Shown here: positions 31,772 through 42,623 of the stretch, piece by piece | Layout: each line of letters begins with the position of its first letter | How positions within the stretch are numbered: the stretch's first letter is position 1 | DNA from: Procambarus clarkii | Taxonomy: Eukaryota > Arthropoda > Malacostraca > Decapoda > Cambaridae | Assembly: GCF_040958095.1 (NCBI RefSeq) | Contig: NC_091227.1 | Coordinates: 20,032,819 to 20,096,818, forward strand | DNA: 64,000 bases | Reading direction: 5' to 3' | Made by a program: the position numbers and the translations under genes | Notes under the pieces: model-generated | The model's database searches: none | The model's input: only the letters and a program-made list of their open reading frames with translations | Told to the model about the DNA's origin: nothing

Positions 31772-33180
31772 CCTTGTCGAGCCTTGCAAGATTACCTTGT
31801 CGAGCCTTGCAAGATTCCCTTGTCGAGCCTTGCAAGATTCCCTTGTCGAGCCTTGCAAGATTCCCTTGTCGAGCCTTGCAAGATTCCCTTGTCGAGCCTT
31901 GCAAGATTCCCTTGTCGAGCCTTGCAAGATTTCCTTGTCGAGCCTTGCAAGATTCCCTTGTCGAGCCTTGCAAGATTCCCTTGTCGAGCCTTGCAAGATT
32001 CCCTTGTCGAGCCTTGCAAGATTCCCTTGTCGAGCCTTGCAAGATTCCCTTGTCGAGCCTTGCAAGATTCCCTTGTCGAGCCTTGCAAGATTCCCTTGTC
32101 GAGCCTTGCAAGATTCCCTTGTCGAGCCTTGCAAGATTCCCTTGTCGAGCCTTGCAAGATTCCCTTGTCGAGCCTTGCAAGATTTCCTTGCCGAGCCTTG
32201 CAAAGTTCAAATGTCGAGCCGAGCCTTACAAGATTCACTTGTGGAGCCGAGCCTTACAAGATTCACTTGTGGAGCCTTGCAAGATAACCTTCTCGAGTCT
32301 TGCAAGATTCCCTTGTCGAGCCTTGCAAGATTCCCTTGTCGAGCCTTGCAAGATTCCCTTTTCGAGCCTTGCAAGATTCCCTTGTCGAGCCTTGCAAGAT
32401 TCCCTTGTCGAGCCTTGCAAGATTCCCTTTTCGAGCCTTGCAAGATTCCCTTGTCGAGCCTTGCAAGATTCCCTTGTCGAGCCTTGCAAGATTCCCTTGT
32501 CGAGCCTTGCAAGATTCCCTTGTCGAGCCTTGCAAGATTCCCTTGTCGAGCCTTGCAAGATTCCCTTGTCGAGCCTTGCAAGATTCCCTTGTCGAGCCTT
32601 GCAAGATTCCCTTTTCGAGCCTTGCAAGATTCCCTTGTCGAGTCTTGCAAGATTCCCTTGTCGAGCCTTGCAAGATTCCCTTGTCGAGCCTTGCAAGATT
32701 CCCTTTTCGAGCCTTGCAAGATTCCCTTGTCGAGCCTTGCAAGATTCCCTTTTCGAGCCTTGCAAGATTCCCTTGTCGAGCCTTGCAAGATTCCCTTGTC
32801 GAGCCTTGCAAGATTCCCTTGTCGAGTCTTGCAAGATTCCCTTGTCGAGCCTTGCAAGATTCCCTTGTCGAGCCTTGCAAGATTCCCTTTTCGAGCCTTG
32901 CAAGATTCCCTTGTCGAGCCTTGCAAGATTCCCTTGTCGAGCCTTGCAAGATTCCCTTTTCGAGCCTTGCAAGATTCCCTTTTCGAGCCTTACAAGATTC
33001 ACTTGTGGAGCCTTGCAAGATAACCTTCTCGAGTCTTGCAAGATTTCCTTGTCGAGCCTTGCAAGATTCCCTTTTCGAGCCTTGCAAGATTCCCTTGTCG
33101 AGCCTTGCAAGATTCCCTTTTCGAGCCTTGCAAGATTCATTTGTGAAGCCATGCGAGATCTGTTTGTCAAACCTTACAAG
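31772..33180. repeat. 23-bp satellite array (about 61 units)
   Basis: The unit is ttcccttgtcgag plus ccttgcaaga (23 bp), tandem with little variation. A common variant has ttttcgag instead of ttgtcgag and is confined to the second half. Divergent units (acttgtggag, ataaccttctcgag) occur at about 32206-32310 and again at 32991-33050, exactly 736 bp = 32 units apart, which indicates a higher-order duplication. The unit contains no stop in any frame and 23 is not a multiple of 3, so long open frames appear on both strands in several frames. None should be annotated as a protein. Confidence 0.96.
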
Positions 33181-33768
33181 ATATCCTAGCGACACTTGCA
33201 AGAGTCCCATATGACTCCCCTCCAGTGAAGCCCAGCAAGAGCCCCCCCCCCCCACAAGCGAAGCTAAACACGGACCATTGTCTCATATATTTACCCTTGC
33301 ACGGTTTATGACTGACTTGTTTACTTTCTCGTGTAATTTATTCTTTCCCGGGGAAATATTATTGTGGGTAGGAAGGGCGGGAAAATGTATTTAAGGGAGC
33401 AGCTGTATAAAGACGGGAGACTGCTGCTGACAGTTGGCTCACCTTCCGCTAACACCTCCGTCGTTTCTCATATGTTGCTGTTATTAACTTTATTTTTATT
33501 ATTAATACAGATCCTTTGGCAGTTCTGATCCATGATCAACCTGATCTAAATCAGACTGGTGATTGGTGTGGTAGATACAAAGTTCAGTGGAGGCGGGTAT
33601 TTAAATTCAAATTCAAATTCAAATTTTTATTCAGGTAAAAGTACATACGATGATGAGTTACAAACATAATGTTGGATTTATAGATAAGAGTTAATACATA
33701 CAATACCTAAAACCATAAGATTAAGTAAAAGTAACTTTCCTGGAGCTGGTGTGTGGCTGACAAGTGTA

Positions 33769-33770
<2 letters not shown>
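33181..33770. other. Spacer with dispersed repeat, no gene seen
   Basis: The array tail decays by 33230. A C10 run follows at about 33243-33252. A repeat fragment at 33605-33735 matches 26580-26690 and starts with four copies of aaattc. Confidence 0.5.

Positions 33771-33830
<60 letters not shown>
33771..33830. repeat. (GT)n microsatellite
   Basis: About 30 GT units directly abut the 3' end of the minus-strand LINE family A copy. Confidence 0.95.
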
Positions 33831-33833
<3 letters not shown>

Positions 33834-34412
33834 CACCTAGTTGTACTCACCTAGTTGTGTCTGCAGGATCGAGCATTGACTCTTGGATCCCGCCTTTCGA
33901 GCATCGGATGTTTACAGCAATGACTCCGGTCCTATTTCCCTATCATACCTGGTTTTAAAATTATGAATAGTATTTGCTTCCACAACCTGTTCCTGAAGTG
34001 CATTCCATTTCCCCACTACTCTCACGCTAAAAGAAAACTTCCTAACATCTCTGTGACTCATCTGAGTTTCAAGCTTCCATCCATGTCCTCTCGTTCTGTT
34101 ACTATTCCGTGTGAACATTTCGTCTATGTCCACTCTGTCAATTCCTCTGAGTATCTTATACGTTCCTATCATGTCCCCCCTCTCCCTTCTTCTTTCTAGT
34201 GTCGTAAGGCACAGTTCCCTCAGGCGCTCTTCATACCCCATCCCTCGTAGCTCTGGGACGAGTCTCGTTGCAAACCTCTGAACCTTTTCCAGTTTCATTA
34301 TATGCTTCTTCAGATGGGGACTCCATGATGAGGCGGCATACTCTAAGACTGGCCTTACGTAGGCAGTGTAAAGCGCCCTAAATGCCTCCTTACTTAGGTT
34401 TCTGAATGATGT
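33829..34412 (-). pseudogene. LINE family A C-terminal ORF and 3' UTR (best copy)
   Basis: The minus-strand frame stopping at 33912 is uninterrupted from about 34412. It reads NLSKEAFRALYTAYVRPVLE, then a WSPHLKKHIMKLEKVQRFAT-like block, ELRGMGYEERLREL, RRRERGDMIGTYKILRG and a C-terminal VVGKWNALQEQVVEANT. This is the classic post-RT region of jockey/CR1-like LINEs. Everything upstream (the RT core) is missing, so it is a 5'-truncated copy. The 3' UTR (33829-33911) has the signature actcacctagttgtactcac. Confidence 0.88.
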
Positions 34413-35286
34413 GTGTGTGTGTGTGTTTGGGACAGTTGTAGAGCGGTTAGGTTGGGTCATTAGGGGGGTTGCTCTAGCACAATGCAGTGGGTGTTTAGGT
34501 GGTCTACCCAAACACCTGCAGTTTAATGCAGGTGTTTTGGTAGAGTACACCTGTAGTTTTAATGTGGCGGGGGAAGGGGGGGGGGGAGAAATGCAGGTTA
34601 GGTGAAGTAGGATTTGTACTGGTAGAACAGATAGGCAATTTATTTGAAGAATTAGTTGAAGCAGGTGTGTGGCGTGGAACATGTGCACGTCACGTAAAGC
34701 AGGTGTTTAGTCTGTTATAACTGCAGATGTAGGAGGTGTTTAGTACAAGAGCAGTTTTGCATTACGCATATGTTTGGTGCAGTAGACAGCTGCTACGGGC
34801 TGCTTCCTGGGGATATGCCGTAGGGGATGGTGGCATGCCTGAAAGAGGAATGATATGCGATGTTTGGGAGTGTTAGGCCTGTAGGTGTTGTGTAATGTGA
34901 CGGGGGAAGGGGGGGGGGGCTTTCTCCTTTTCTCTCTCTCTCATATTCCTTTCCATTCCTTTTTGTCTTTCCACAACTATTGCTCTTTTTCCTCTCTGGT
35001 AGTTGGCAAGTGTATCTTGCTGCTTCCTGTAAGTGGCTCCCTGCAACTTACCCTGGCCTTTTGAGGTCATTTTTAGCGTGGTCACAAACGAGATCTTCTG
35101 CCTTATGGGCCGCTCTCTGTGTTGGCCGCGATCTGGAATTTTATCGTCTGAGTCTGGATATGACATGAAGCTCATCTCTTGCCCAAAGGATAGAAAGATT
35201 GATTGTGTATTTCATCTACTAGGCTCGTATCTCCTCCTGTTATCTGTTTATTGTCAGTAATATTGATTATGAACATAAGACAGGGG
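34413..35286. other. Spacer without recognised features
   Basis: The stretch begins with a short GT run (34407-34428). It has two copies of a caggtgttt-type phrase near 34510-34545 and G-runs at 34577-34586 and about 34909-34919. No conserved coding motif was found. Confidence 0.45.
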
Positions 35287-35345
35287 TTAGAGGCCTGGTC
35301 GACGACCGGGCCGCGGGGACGCTAAGCCCCGGAAGCACCTCAAGG
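35287..35345 (+). repeat. SINE family T 3' tail fragment
   Basis: The segment ggcctggtcgacgaccgggc ... ctaagccccggaa ... ctcaaggtaac matches the tail of the SINEs at 37771 and 63423. Confidence 0.75.
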
Positions 35346-35391
35346 TAACCTCAAGGCAGATGAAGGTTGTATTGATAAGCGGCCGATGGTC

Positions 35392-35466
35392 CAACCCGTT
35401 CTCGCACTTGCGTATAGTCAATATTGGCTTATTAAATAAGTGCATATGTGACAAACTAATTTTACT
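35392..35466 (+). mobile_element. Half copy of the fold-back MITE
   Basis: It begins caacccgttctcgcacttgc and continues gtatagtcaatattggctta ... gcatatgtgac, matching the first 75 bp of the left arm of the palindromic MITE at 45580-45950 with a few differences. The inner arm and second arm are absent. Confidence 0.8.
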
Positions 35467-35499
35467 GATGGTCACGTAGTTACCGTGTCAGATAAGTGA

Positions 35500-35745
35500 T
35501 TATTCCTAGTGCCGGGGACAGGAAGCCTGCAGCTAGGTTTAGCGAGCTTCCCTAAAGCAACTATTGACTTTCCCCAGGATGAAGCCTACAACAGTAGCCT
35601 AACTCCCGGGTACCTATTTACTGCTAGGTGAACAGAGACATCAGTTGAAAGGAAACGTTGCCAAGCCATTTCTGTCCCCTCCTAGGAATCGACTCGGGGG
35701 AACTGGATTGCGAGTGGAGTACGTAGACCACTGTGCCATGTTGAG
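35500..35745 (-). repeat. SINE family V (inverted)
   Basis: The phrases cgggtacctatttactgcta, ggtgaacagagacatcag and ctaggaatcgactcggggg are the reverse of a tRNA-derived SINE with its B-box region and tail. The same order appears at 51390-51520. Confidence 0.65.
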
Positions 35746-35872
35746 AGAGTGCGTGTGGAAGTGGTCGCTCTTCAGGGGTCGACTACTATCACCTGGCGGA
35801 GTGATAATGTTGCTGGTGCTGGTCTGCCAACAGTGGAGCTGTTGTGATTGAGCTGCCTGTTATTGTGAAGAC

Positions 35873-36690
35873 TGTTTGTGGTGCCTGGTGGACCAAGCTC
35901 TCACAAGTCAAGCCTGGCCTCGGGCCGGGCTTGGGGAGTAGAAGAACTCCCAGAACCCCATCAACCAGGTATATGTGGGCCTGCGGGCCGTCCAAGCAAC
36001 AGCCTGGTGGACCAAACTCTCACAAGTCAAGCCTGGCCTCGGGCCGGGCTTGGGGAGTAGAAGAACTCCCAGAACCCCATCAACCAGGTATATGTGGGCC
36101 TGCGGGCCGTCCAAGCAACAGCCTGGTGGACCAAACTCTCACAAGTCAAGCCTGGCCTCGGGCCGGGCTTGGGGAGTAGAAGAACTCCCAGAACCCCATC
36201 AACCAGGTATATGTGGGCCTGTGAGCCGCTCCAAGCAACAGCCTGGTGGACCAAACTCTCACAAGTCAAGCCTGGCCTCGGGCCGGGCTTGGGGAGTAGA
36301 AGAACTCCCAGAACCCCATCAACCAGGTATATGTGGGCCTGTGAGCCGCTCCAAGCAACAGCCTGGTGGACCAAACTCTCACAAGTCAAGCCTGGCCTCG
36401 GGCCGGGCTTGGGGAGTAGAAGAACTCCCAGAACCCCATCAACCAGGTATATGTGGGCCTGCGGGCCGCTCCAAGCACCAGCCTGGTGGACCAAACTCTC
36501 ACAAGTCAAGCCTGGCCTCGGGCCGGGCTTGGGGAGTAGAAGAACTCCCAGAACCCCATCAACCAGGTATATGTGGGCCTGCGGGCCGTCCAAGCAACAG
36601 CCTGGTGGACCAAACTCTCACAAGTCAAGCCTGGCCTCGGGCCGGGCTTGGGGAGTAGAAGAACTCCCAGAACCCCATCAAGCAGGTATC
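35873..36690 (+). repeat. 119-120-bp minisatellite derived from a LINE C-terminus (7 copies)
   Basis: Seven near-identical units run ccaagcaacagcctggtgga ... acaagtcaagcctggcctcg ... caaccaggtatatgtgggcc. In the LINE frame each unit encodes SNSLVDQTLTSQAWPRAGLG, the same peptide as the C-terminus at 28020-28195. Units differ mainly in gggccgtcc versus gagccgctcc. The alternating 119/120-bp period keeps several frames open, so the long repetitive frames on both strands are artefacts. Confidence 0.93.
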
Positions 36691-37770
36691 AACCAGGTGG
36701 TGTCGTCAGTGGCCTCACTGGTGCTGGAGGTGAGGCTGGCGGAGATGAGGGAGACGGTGAATGGTTAATATGGAGGCTCTTGTCTGCTGGCGTGGGGGAG
36801 GAGGAGGGGAGGGAAGAGTACAAAGTGGTGGTGAGGCAGAGCAGCAGCGAGATGCGTGTAGTCTTGTACAGGAGGAAAGCGCTTCTCCTGTAAGGGCGGT
36901 AAGGGATCTTAACAGAGGTGTGCGATATGTGTATATCATAGATGTGATGCAACACATCTCGGGCCATATATAGTCTACACGTCAACGATCTTCTGGGTAG
37001 TTTAAAGGAGGCTGCTGAGGGTTAACACTACTTCTTCTATGTGGCTCTGGACTCTGCCCCCCCCACACACACACACACATTTTATTGGCTAGGTTATTAT
37101 TGTAACTACATTTTCCTCTCCCCGCAGGTGAGTTGAGAGGGACGTGCATCACCCCACCGGTACTCACCTAGTACTGGTGTGTGTAGTACTGCACCAATGT
37201 GAAGGTAAGGCTGCTGCTGAATCTCTCCCCTCCCCTCATAGGTAAGGTTATCTCCACCCTGTTATCAGGTCCCGGGCGGCCCGCTCACAACTCCCACCTG
37301 CCTAGTGTAAGACCTACTCCAACATGGCACCCGTTTGGACGAATGTAATATTATTAATGGTTAGTAGAGATTGTAGAGTTAGGTGGGAGTTGCACACGTG
37401 TTTAACAACATAAGAACAAAGGCAACTGCAGAAGGCCTATTGGCCCATACGAGGCAGCTCCTATCTATTTTTTTCATTTATTTTCCTAGCCTTGGCTTCT
37501 ACTAGAATGTCGTAGGAGGAAGAGACGGAGGCACTGGTCTAAAGTTTATATATCATAGGAAGTGGAAGTCTTCCAAAATCGAAAGTGGAAGTCAGTGAAG
37601 TTTACAAAATCATTTGAGTTTGGGGTAGAGGATAGAGTGGACCAGCTTCGATGTCCGCCTGCATCTTGGCTGTGTTTCGTCAGAAGCAGAGGGCCAGACG
37701 GCGCACAGCAGAGATTGTTGAGATGAGAGAAAGCAGTAGTGATATACTGAGCCGGTCGGTGATGTACGGG
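36691..37770. other. GC-moderate spacer, no confirmed gene
   Basis: Between 36690 and 36770 a stretch with cag before gtatcaacc and ctggag before gtgagg could be read as a tiny exon, but nothing supports it. At 37405-37500 a LINE-like phrase (gaaggcctattggcccatac) matches 41085-41110. The remainder is unremarkable. Confidence 0.4.
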
Positions 37771-38010
37771 GAGCCGGTCGACCGAGCGGACAGCACGCTG
37801 GACTTGTGATTCCGTGGTCCCGGGTTCGATCCCTGGCGCCGGGGAGAAATAATGGGCAGAGTTTCTTTCACCCTATGCCCCTGTTACCTAGCAGTAAAAT
37901 AGGTACCTGGGTGTTAGTCAGCTGTCACGGGCTACTTCCTGGGGGTGGATGCCTGGTCGAGGACCGGGCCGCGGGGACACTAAAGCCCCGAAATCATCTC
38001 TCAAGATAAC
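37771..38010 (+). repeat. SINE family T, full length, tRNA-derived
   Basis: The tRNA-like head (gagccggtcgaccgagcgg A-box region, ggttcgatccctgg B-box) is followed by a body with tttctttcaccctatgcccc, aaaataggtacctgggtg, ggcctggtcgaggaccggg-like text and a tail aatcatctctcaagataac. Copies lie at 63423-63652 and, with another head, at 41880-42140. The head would be transcribed by RNA polymerase III if active. Confidence 0.9.
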
Positions 38011-38043
38011 TACTACGCTACTGTAAGTTCAGTAGAACTTCGG

Positions 38044-38159
38044 TTTCAACCCTTTTTGCCCTGTCGTAGCTCAGTCCATTAAGGCAGTGTCTGGGATGCT
38101 CCCGGACGCAGGTTCGAATCCTCGTCACGGCCCTTGTGGATTTGTTCATTTGCGTGAAT
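38044..38159 (+). repeat. tRNA-derived SINE family P, monomer
   Basis: It contains a nearly complete tRNA-like sequence: an A-box region gtagctcagtccattaagg and a B-box caggttcgaatcctcg ending cacggccc, followed by the tail ttgtggatttgttcattt. This is the simple form of the element found as inverted dimers at 42624-42800 and 60479-60652. A possible target duplication acttcgg lies on both sides but is short. Confidence 0.8.
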
Positions 38160-38449
38160 ACTTCGGGATTGTTTAGGGATTGGTAGACAAAAGTTTTTAT
38201 TATCACAGATTACGTTAATGAGGTATTTCCTCCAGGTATAAATTATGGAGACGGGTTTTAATTGGTCGTAATGTGTTGATGGGAGTTATCTGTTGTTCAG
38301 GCGCCAACTTTAAATGGCAACAATTCTTTAATAGAAAGTTATTCTTACGTCACTAAGAATATTGTTTTGAATCTGTGTGTGTGTGCGTGTGTGTGAGCGA
38401 GTGCAATTATCGTTTCAATATGTTGACGCTATCAGGGAGTCGTTCCCTG

Positions 38450-38560
38450 CCTGTGTGTGTGTGTGTGTACTCACCTAGTTGTACTCACCTAGTTGTGTTT
38501 GCGGGGGTTGAGCTCTGGCTCTTTGGTCCCGCCTCTCAACTGTCAATCAACAGGTGAACC
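38450..38560 (-). repeat. LINE family A 3' end
   Basis: It has the signature gtactcacctagttgtactc ... ggttgagctctggctctttg ... cccgcctctcaactgtcaat, adjoining a short GT run on its 3' side (38450-38468) and a tandem caatcaacaggtgacac stretch on the other. Confidence 0.8.
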
Positions 38561-38619
38561 TGTGTGTCAACCAACAGGTGACACAGGTCAATCAACAGGT
38601 GACACACAGGTCAATCAAC

Positions 38620-38621
<2 letters not shown>

Positions 38622-38674
<53 letters not shown>

Positions 38675-38798
38675 TGTGTGTGTGTTTGTGTGTGTGTGTT
38701 TGTGTGTGTGTGTTTGTGTGTGTGTGTTTGTGTGTGTGTGTTTGTGTGTGTGTGTTTGTGTGTGTGTGTTTGTGTGTGTGTGTTTGTGTGTGTGTGTT

Positions 38799-38829
<31 letters not shown>

Positions 38830-38880
38830 TTGTGTGTGTTTGTGTGTGTTTGTGTGTGTTTGTGTGTGTGTGTTTGTGTT

Positions 38881-38972
<92 letters not shown>
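38622..38972. repeat. (GT)n array with 14-bp higher-order units
   Basis: Pure GT flanks enclose a centre of about a dozen units tttgtgtgtgtgtg. The regular T insertion makes a 14-bp higher-order repeat. Long Cys/Val or Thr/His frames across it are meaningless. Confidence 0.95.
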
Positions 38973-38975
<3 letters not shown>

Positions 38976-40673
38976 TGGCGGGTACAGTGGTTCGCTGCCC
39001 CCCTGACCGTAAAATGGCTATCACTGTAGGAAGTTACAGCGTGTATAGTTTGGCTGGAGTGTCTCTGCATAACCCGGGTATCCTGTTATCCGCTCTCAGT
39101 CTCCCTGCGGGTCTACGGGTTGAGCTCTCAAGCTCTTCAGACTCTTCTCCTTCGTTTGTCTTATCATATATACATTTACAGCTAAGTATTGAAGGAGGTG
39201 AGGGAGAGGGAAGGTGTTGAGGGAGAGGTGAGGGAGAGGGAAGGCGGTGAAAGAGAGGGAAGAGTACGAAGAACTCACAGATGTCCCCGGCAGCTCGTAA
39301 GTGCAGGGTTCAAGAGCTGGAGCTCGTGCCCTCCAAACACATATACCCAAGCCTCTTGAGCTGGGTACCATGACCCTGCAGCACTGTAGAACAATTGGTG
39401 AACAGAATTACCCACAAAATGCTCCAGAATGTAGGCAGGATAGACTGTTCAAACACCTGAGGAAGAACCAGCAGGACCAGCAGGAAGTTGAACACGCAGA
39501 ACAGTCAGATAACTTGATGTTCAGTGTACGAGAGCTGAGAGAAGGAAGGGGGACTATCAAGATAAAGCGTCAGGCCATTACGCCTGTATAGCACTGGGGG
39601 GGGATCAGGATAAGGATTTGGGATGAGACGGGGGGGGGGGGGGAAATGGTGCCCAAGCACTTGAACGGTCGGGGGATTGAACGCCGACCTGCATGAAGGG
39701 AGATCGTCGCCCTACCGTCCAGCTCAAGTGGTTGGGCAAAGAGAGGCGAGGTAGTGAACCAGGCAAGCTAGTACACACTTGAGGCTGACCATTGTTTGAT
39801 GGGAAAATTTGTGTGATATCCAACTTGGTTCAACCCCCGCCAACACATCTAGGGAAGTACCCGCACGGCGATATTGGAGCAGCAGCAGCAGCAGCAGCAG
39901 CTGAGGGTGGCTGGCGGGGCGGGAACGAGCAACAGCAGTACAGCTGTGAAGGTGGGCCGGCCAGCACGCGCGCCTCCCCCTCTCCTGTGAACTTAACGTG
40001 TGTGCCTCTATTGCTTGTGTTACGTCCGCCAGGGGTGGTGTGCCACCAGAGGTACGGGGGCCACAGTGCCCTCCTGCCCGGCGTTACTGCCAACACTACC
40101 TCACTACTGCTCGTCACGCTCCCTCTTCCTCCTCAACTCGTAGAGGGTTGGTGAAGACACCCAAACTCCCGTATGTTTGGCCCAGATGTGAATGAGTGTT
40201 GCTGGTACTAATCCACCAGCAGGCGGTGTTGCTGTAGATGTGACCACAGCAACTAAGGCTGGAGAACGCGTCAACACTGTCGATGTTTGGGTTCTGACAG
40301 TACCGTCTCAAGTTAATGATCCCTGTGAGCGGAGGTTACGGGTGTGGACGGGGGTTAGTGTGAACCAGGACGGGGGTAAGTGTGAACCAGCACAGGAGCA
40401 CACACAGTTTAACAGTGGTGGAAATGAGACGGAGAAATACCATTTCTGCCCCCGCCCCCCTCCCCATGCTCACGCCTGGCGAAGTGACCGTTTTGCAAGG
40501 ACTCGAGGATTGCCGTCAGCCTGTCTGTCAGGCGTCCCTTGTGGTTGTGACGGGAGAACTCTGACACTGAGTAATGGTAAGGGGAGGCAAGGTCGGCGCC
40601 CTCTGGATGGGTGCTCCTCGCTGCCTCCTCCCCCACACTACTCTCACTCACACACACACGGCAACGTTTGCAT
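38973..40673. other. GC-richer unique sequence with one SINE
   Basis: Repeats of gagggagagg occur at 39195-39250. A minus-strand SINE family M copy lies at 39555-39740 and a short CAG run at 39882-39900. Around 40020-40150 the + strand encodes VVCHQRYGGHSALLPGVTAN, which looks protein-like and lies near plausible splice sites, but no domain is recognised. Confidence 0.45.
39555..39740 (-). repeat. SINE family M (tRNA-Met-like head)
   Basis: It is read from the reverse strand. The head has gacggtagggcgacgatctc and an anticodon-like CAT, then comes the body, and the end is cctgatag... It matches 41569-41756 and 56327-56510. A G12-type run lies within. Confidence 0.8.
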
Positions 40674-40934
40674 GCAATATTGTTAGGTTTATTAAGCAAG
40701 CTATAGTGCAATATTGTTAGGTTTATTAAGCAAGCTATAGTGCAATATTGTTAGGTTTATTAAGCAAGCTATAGTGCAATATTGTTAGGTTTATTAAGCA
40801 AGCTATAGTGCAATATTGTTAGGTTTATTAAGCAAGCTATAGTGCAATATTGTTAGGTTTATTAAGCAAGCTATAGTGCAATATTGTTAGGTTTATTAAG
40901 CAAGCTATAGTGCAATATTGTTAGGTTTATTATC
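40674..40934. repeat. 34-bp minisatellite (about 7.7 units)
   Basis: Units of tgcaatattgttaggtttat plus taagcaagctatag are almost identical, so the array is young. It is AT-rich, unlike most arrays in this half of the window. Confidence 0.95.
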
Positions 40935-41568
40935 TATCACAGTTGACTACCTTCATCTTGTACCATCTTAGTACCGAGTACACTGTGTACAAGTAACATA
41001 CACATTCAGAGAGTTGACCATTGTATGAACAAGCTTAATTTGTTTATTTACTGCTGAATATAAGACCATATAGAATATAGGAAACAGCAGAAGGTCTATT
41101 GGTCCATATATGACAGCTTTAACATATATCCACCCACACTCATATGTATGTCTAACCTACGCTTGAAATGTATATTATGTTACCCGGTATAATCTTTTCC
41201 AAAGGTCATCAACACTTTATAAACCAGTATTTACCCAGGTCTTGTCCTAAATCTAAGCTTATCCAATTTATATCCATCGTTACGTGTAATATTGTGTGTT
41301 GATATATTTAATACCTTATTAATATCGACCTTTATTATGCCCATTCATACCTTAATCATGTCACTCTTCGCTTTAATAGAGAATGTAAATTAAACTTTCT
41401 CAATCCCTCTTCATTTGGAAGGTTACTAATTTATGAGGTTAATTTTGTCAAACGTGTTTAACTTCGCTGAACGTGTTCAAGGGAATTTATGTTCATTCTA
41501 TAGTATGACATCCAAAAGTGAGCTGCATAATCTAAAAGGGGCCTAACAAGAGCAAGATATAGCTGAAG

Positions 41569-41756
41569 GAAATACAACTATCAGGAGAAAGCGTTAAGCC
41601 TTAACGGCTATATAGCACTGGGGAGGGATCAGGATAAGGATTTGGGATGGGACGGAGGGGAGGAATGGTGCCCAACCACTTGGACGGTCGGGAATCGAAC
41701 GCCGACCTGCATGACGTGAGACAGTCGCTCTACCGTCCAGCCCAAGTGTTTGGATA
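41569..41756 (-). mobile_element. SINE family M with 12-bp target-site duplication
   Basis: The SINE body is flanked by perfect 12-bp direct repeats atatagctgaag at 41557-41568 and 41757-41768, inside the LINE F remnant. The minus-strand head is tRNA-like, with cttcatgc replaced here by tcacgtcatgcaggtcg. Confidence 0.9.
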
Positions 41757-41879
41757 ATATAGCTGAAGAATAACACCAGGTACTTTGTTGATAATGCTTC
41801 TGTAAATCAATCCCAGTCTCCTATTTGCTTTATTCCGAACATTTATGCATTTTTTGGATTTAAATTCTTACTAATCATG

Positions 41880-42140
41880 ACCCCGCCTGACAGCTGAGTG
41901 GACAGCGCTTCGTATTCGTAGTCCTGAGGTTCCGGGTTCGATTCCCTGTGGAGGCGGACACAAATTGGCAAAAATGTTTCTTTCACCTTGATGCCACTGT
42001 TACCTAGCAGAAAATAGGTACCTGTCAGTTAGACAGCTGCTACGGGCTGCTTCCTGGGGATGTGTAACAAAAAAAAGAGGCCTGGTCGAGGACCGGGCCG
42101 CGGGGACGCTAAGCCCCGAAATCATCTCAAGATAACCCAA
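41880..42140 (+). mobile_element. SINE family T variant with a different tRNA-like head
   Basis: The body and tail match 37771-38010 (ttacctagcag, aaataggtacctg, gcctggtcgaggaccgggcc, cgaaatcatctcaagataac). The head differs: gcctgacagctgagtggaca ... gttccgggttcgattccctg. This suggests that the same body has been joined to different tRNA promoters. Confidence 0.85.
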
Positions 42141-42363
42141 AGAAGATAACCCCCAGATCTTTTTCGCAATGTCCATACTATCCAGCCGGCATCTTGTAAC
42201 TATCGTCGTCACTTTGACTCACAACTTTACATTTGTCAGTATTAAATTGCATCTTCCAGTCCTTTGACCACTTCAGAAGCCTATCTGGATTCAAGGGATT
42301 TTGAGTCCACTAAACTGATTTTCCATCCAATAAATATTGCTGCCCAGTCCTGAATCTAAATAG

Positions 42364-42364
<1 letters not shown>

Positions 42365-42455
<91 letters not shown>
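42365..42455. repeat. (TA)n microsatellite
   Basis: About 45 TA units interrupt the RT coding region of LINE F. Confidence 0.95.
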
Positions 42456-42458
<3 letters not shown>

Positions 42459-42623
42459 AAACAATGCAGGCCCCAGGACAGAGCCCCGAGGCACTCCACT
42501 TACAATGGTTCCTCCTCTGAGAAAACCCAATTTATCCTAACTCTGTTTCCTTTGATATAACCTCATCCTTATACATCTTTAAATAGAAACCCAGAATACC
42601 CCGAATCTCTTATCTTTCTAGCC

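Noticed and set aside
31772..33180. CRISPR-like array
   Set aside because: The units are directly tandem without unique spacers and the context is eukaryotic; this is a satellite.
31764..33255. Several overlapping frames of 150-471 codons on both strands
   Set aside because: They are products of a stop-free 23-bp tandem repeat; period three-fold ambiguity gives the same peptide in all frames, and no start context, splice site or domain exists.
35844..36893. Proline/glycine-rich repetitive frames on both strands
   Set aside because: They come from the 119-bp minisatellite; only one frame corresponds to an ancestral LINE peptide, and it is broken at every unit.
37771..38150. Functional tRNA genes (B-box and A-box present)
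   Set aside because: The tRNA-like parts are attached to shared SINE bodies and tails, occur in several copies and have imperfect stems; they are SINE heads.
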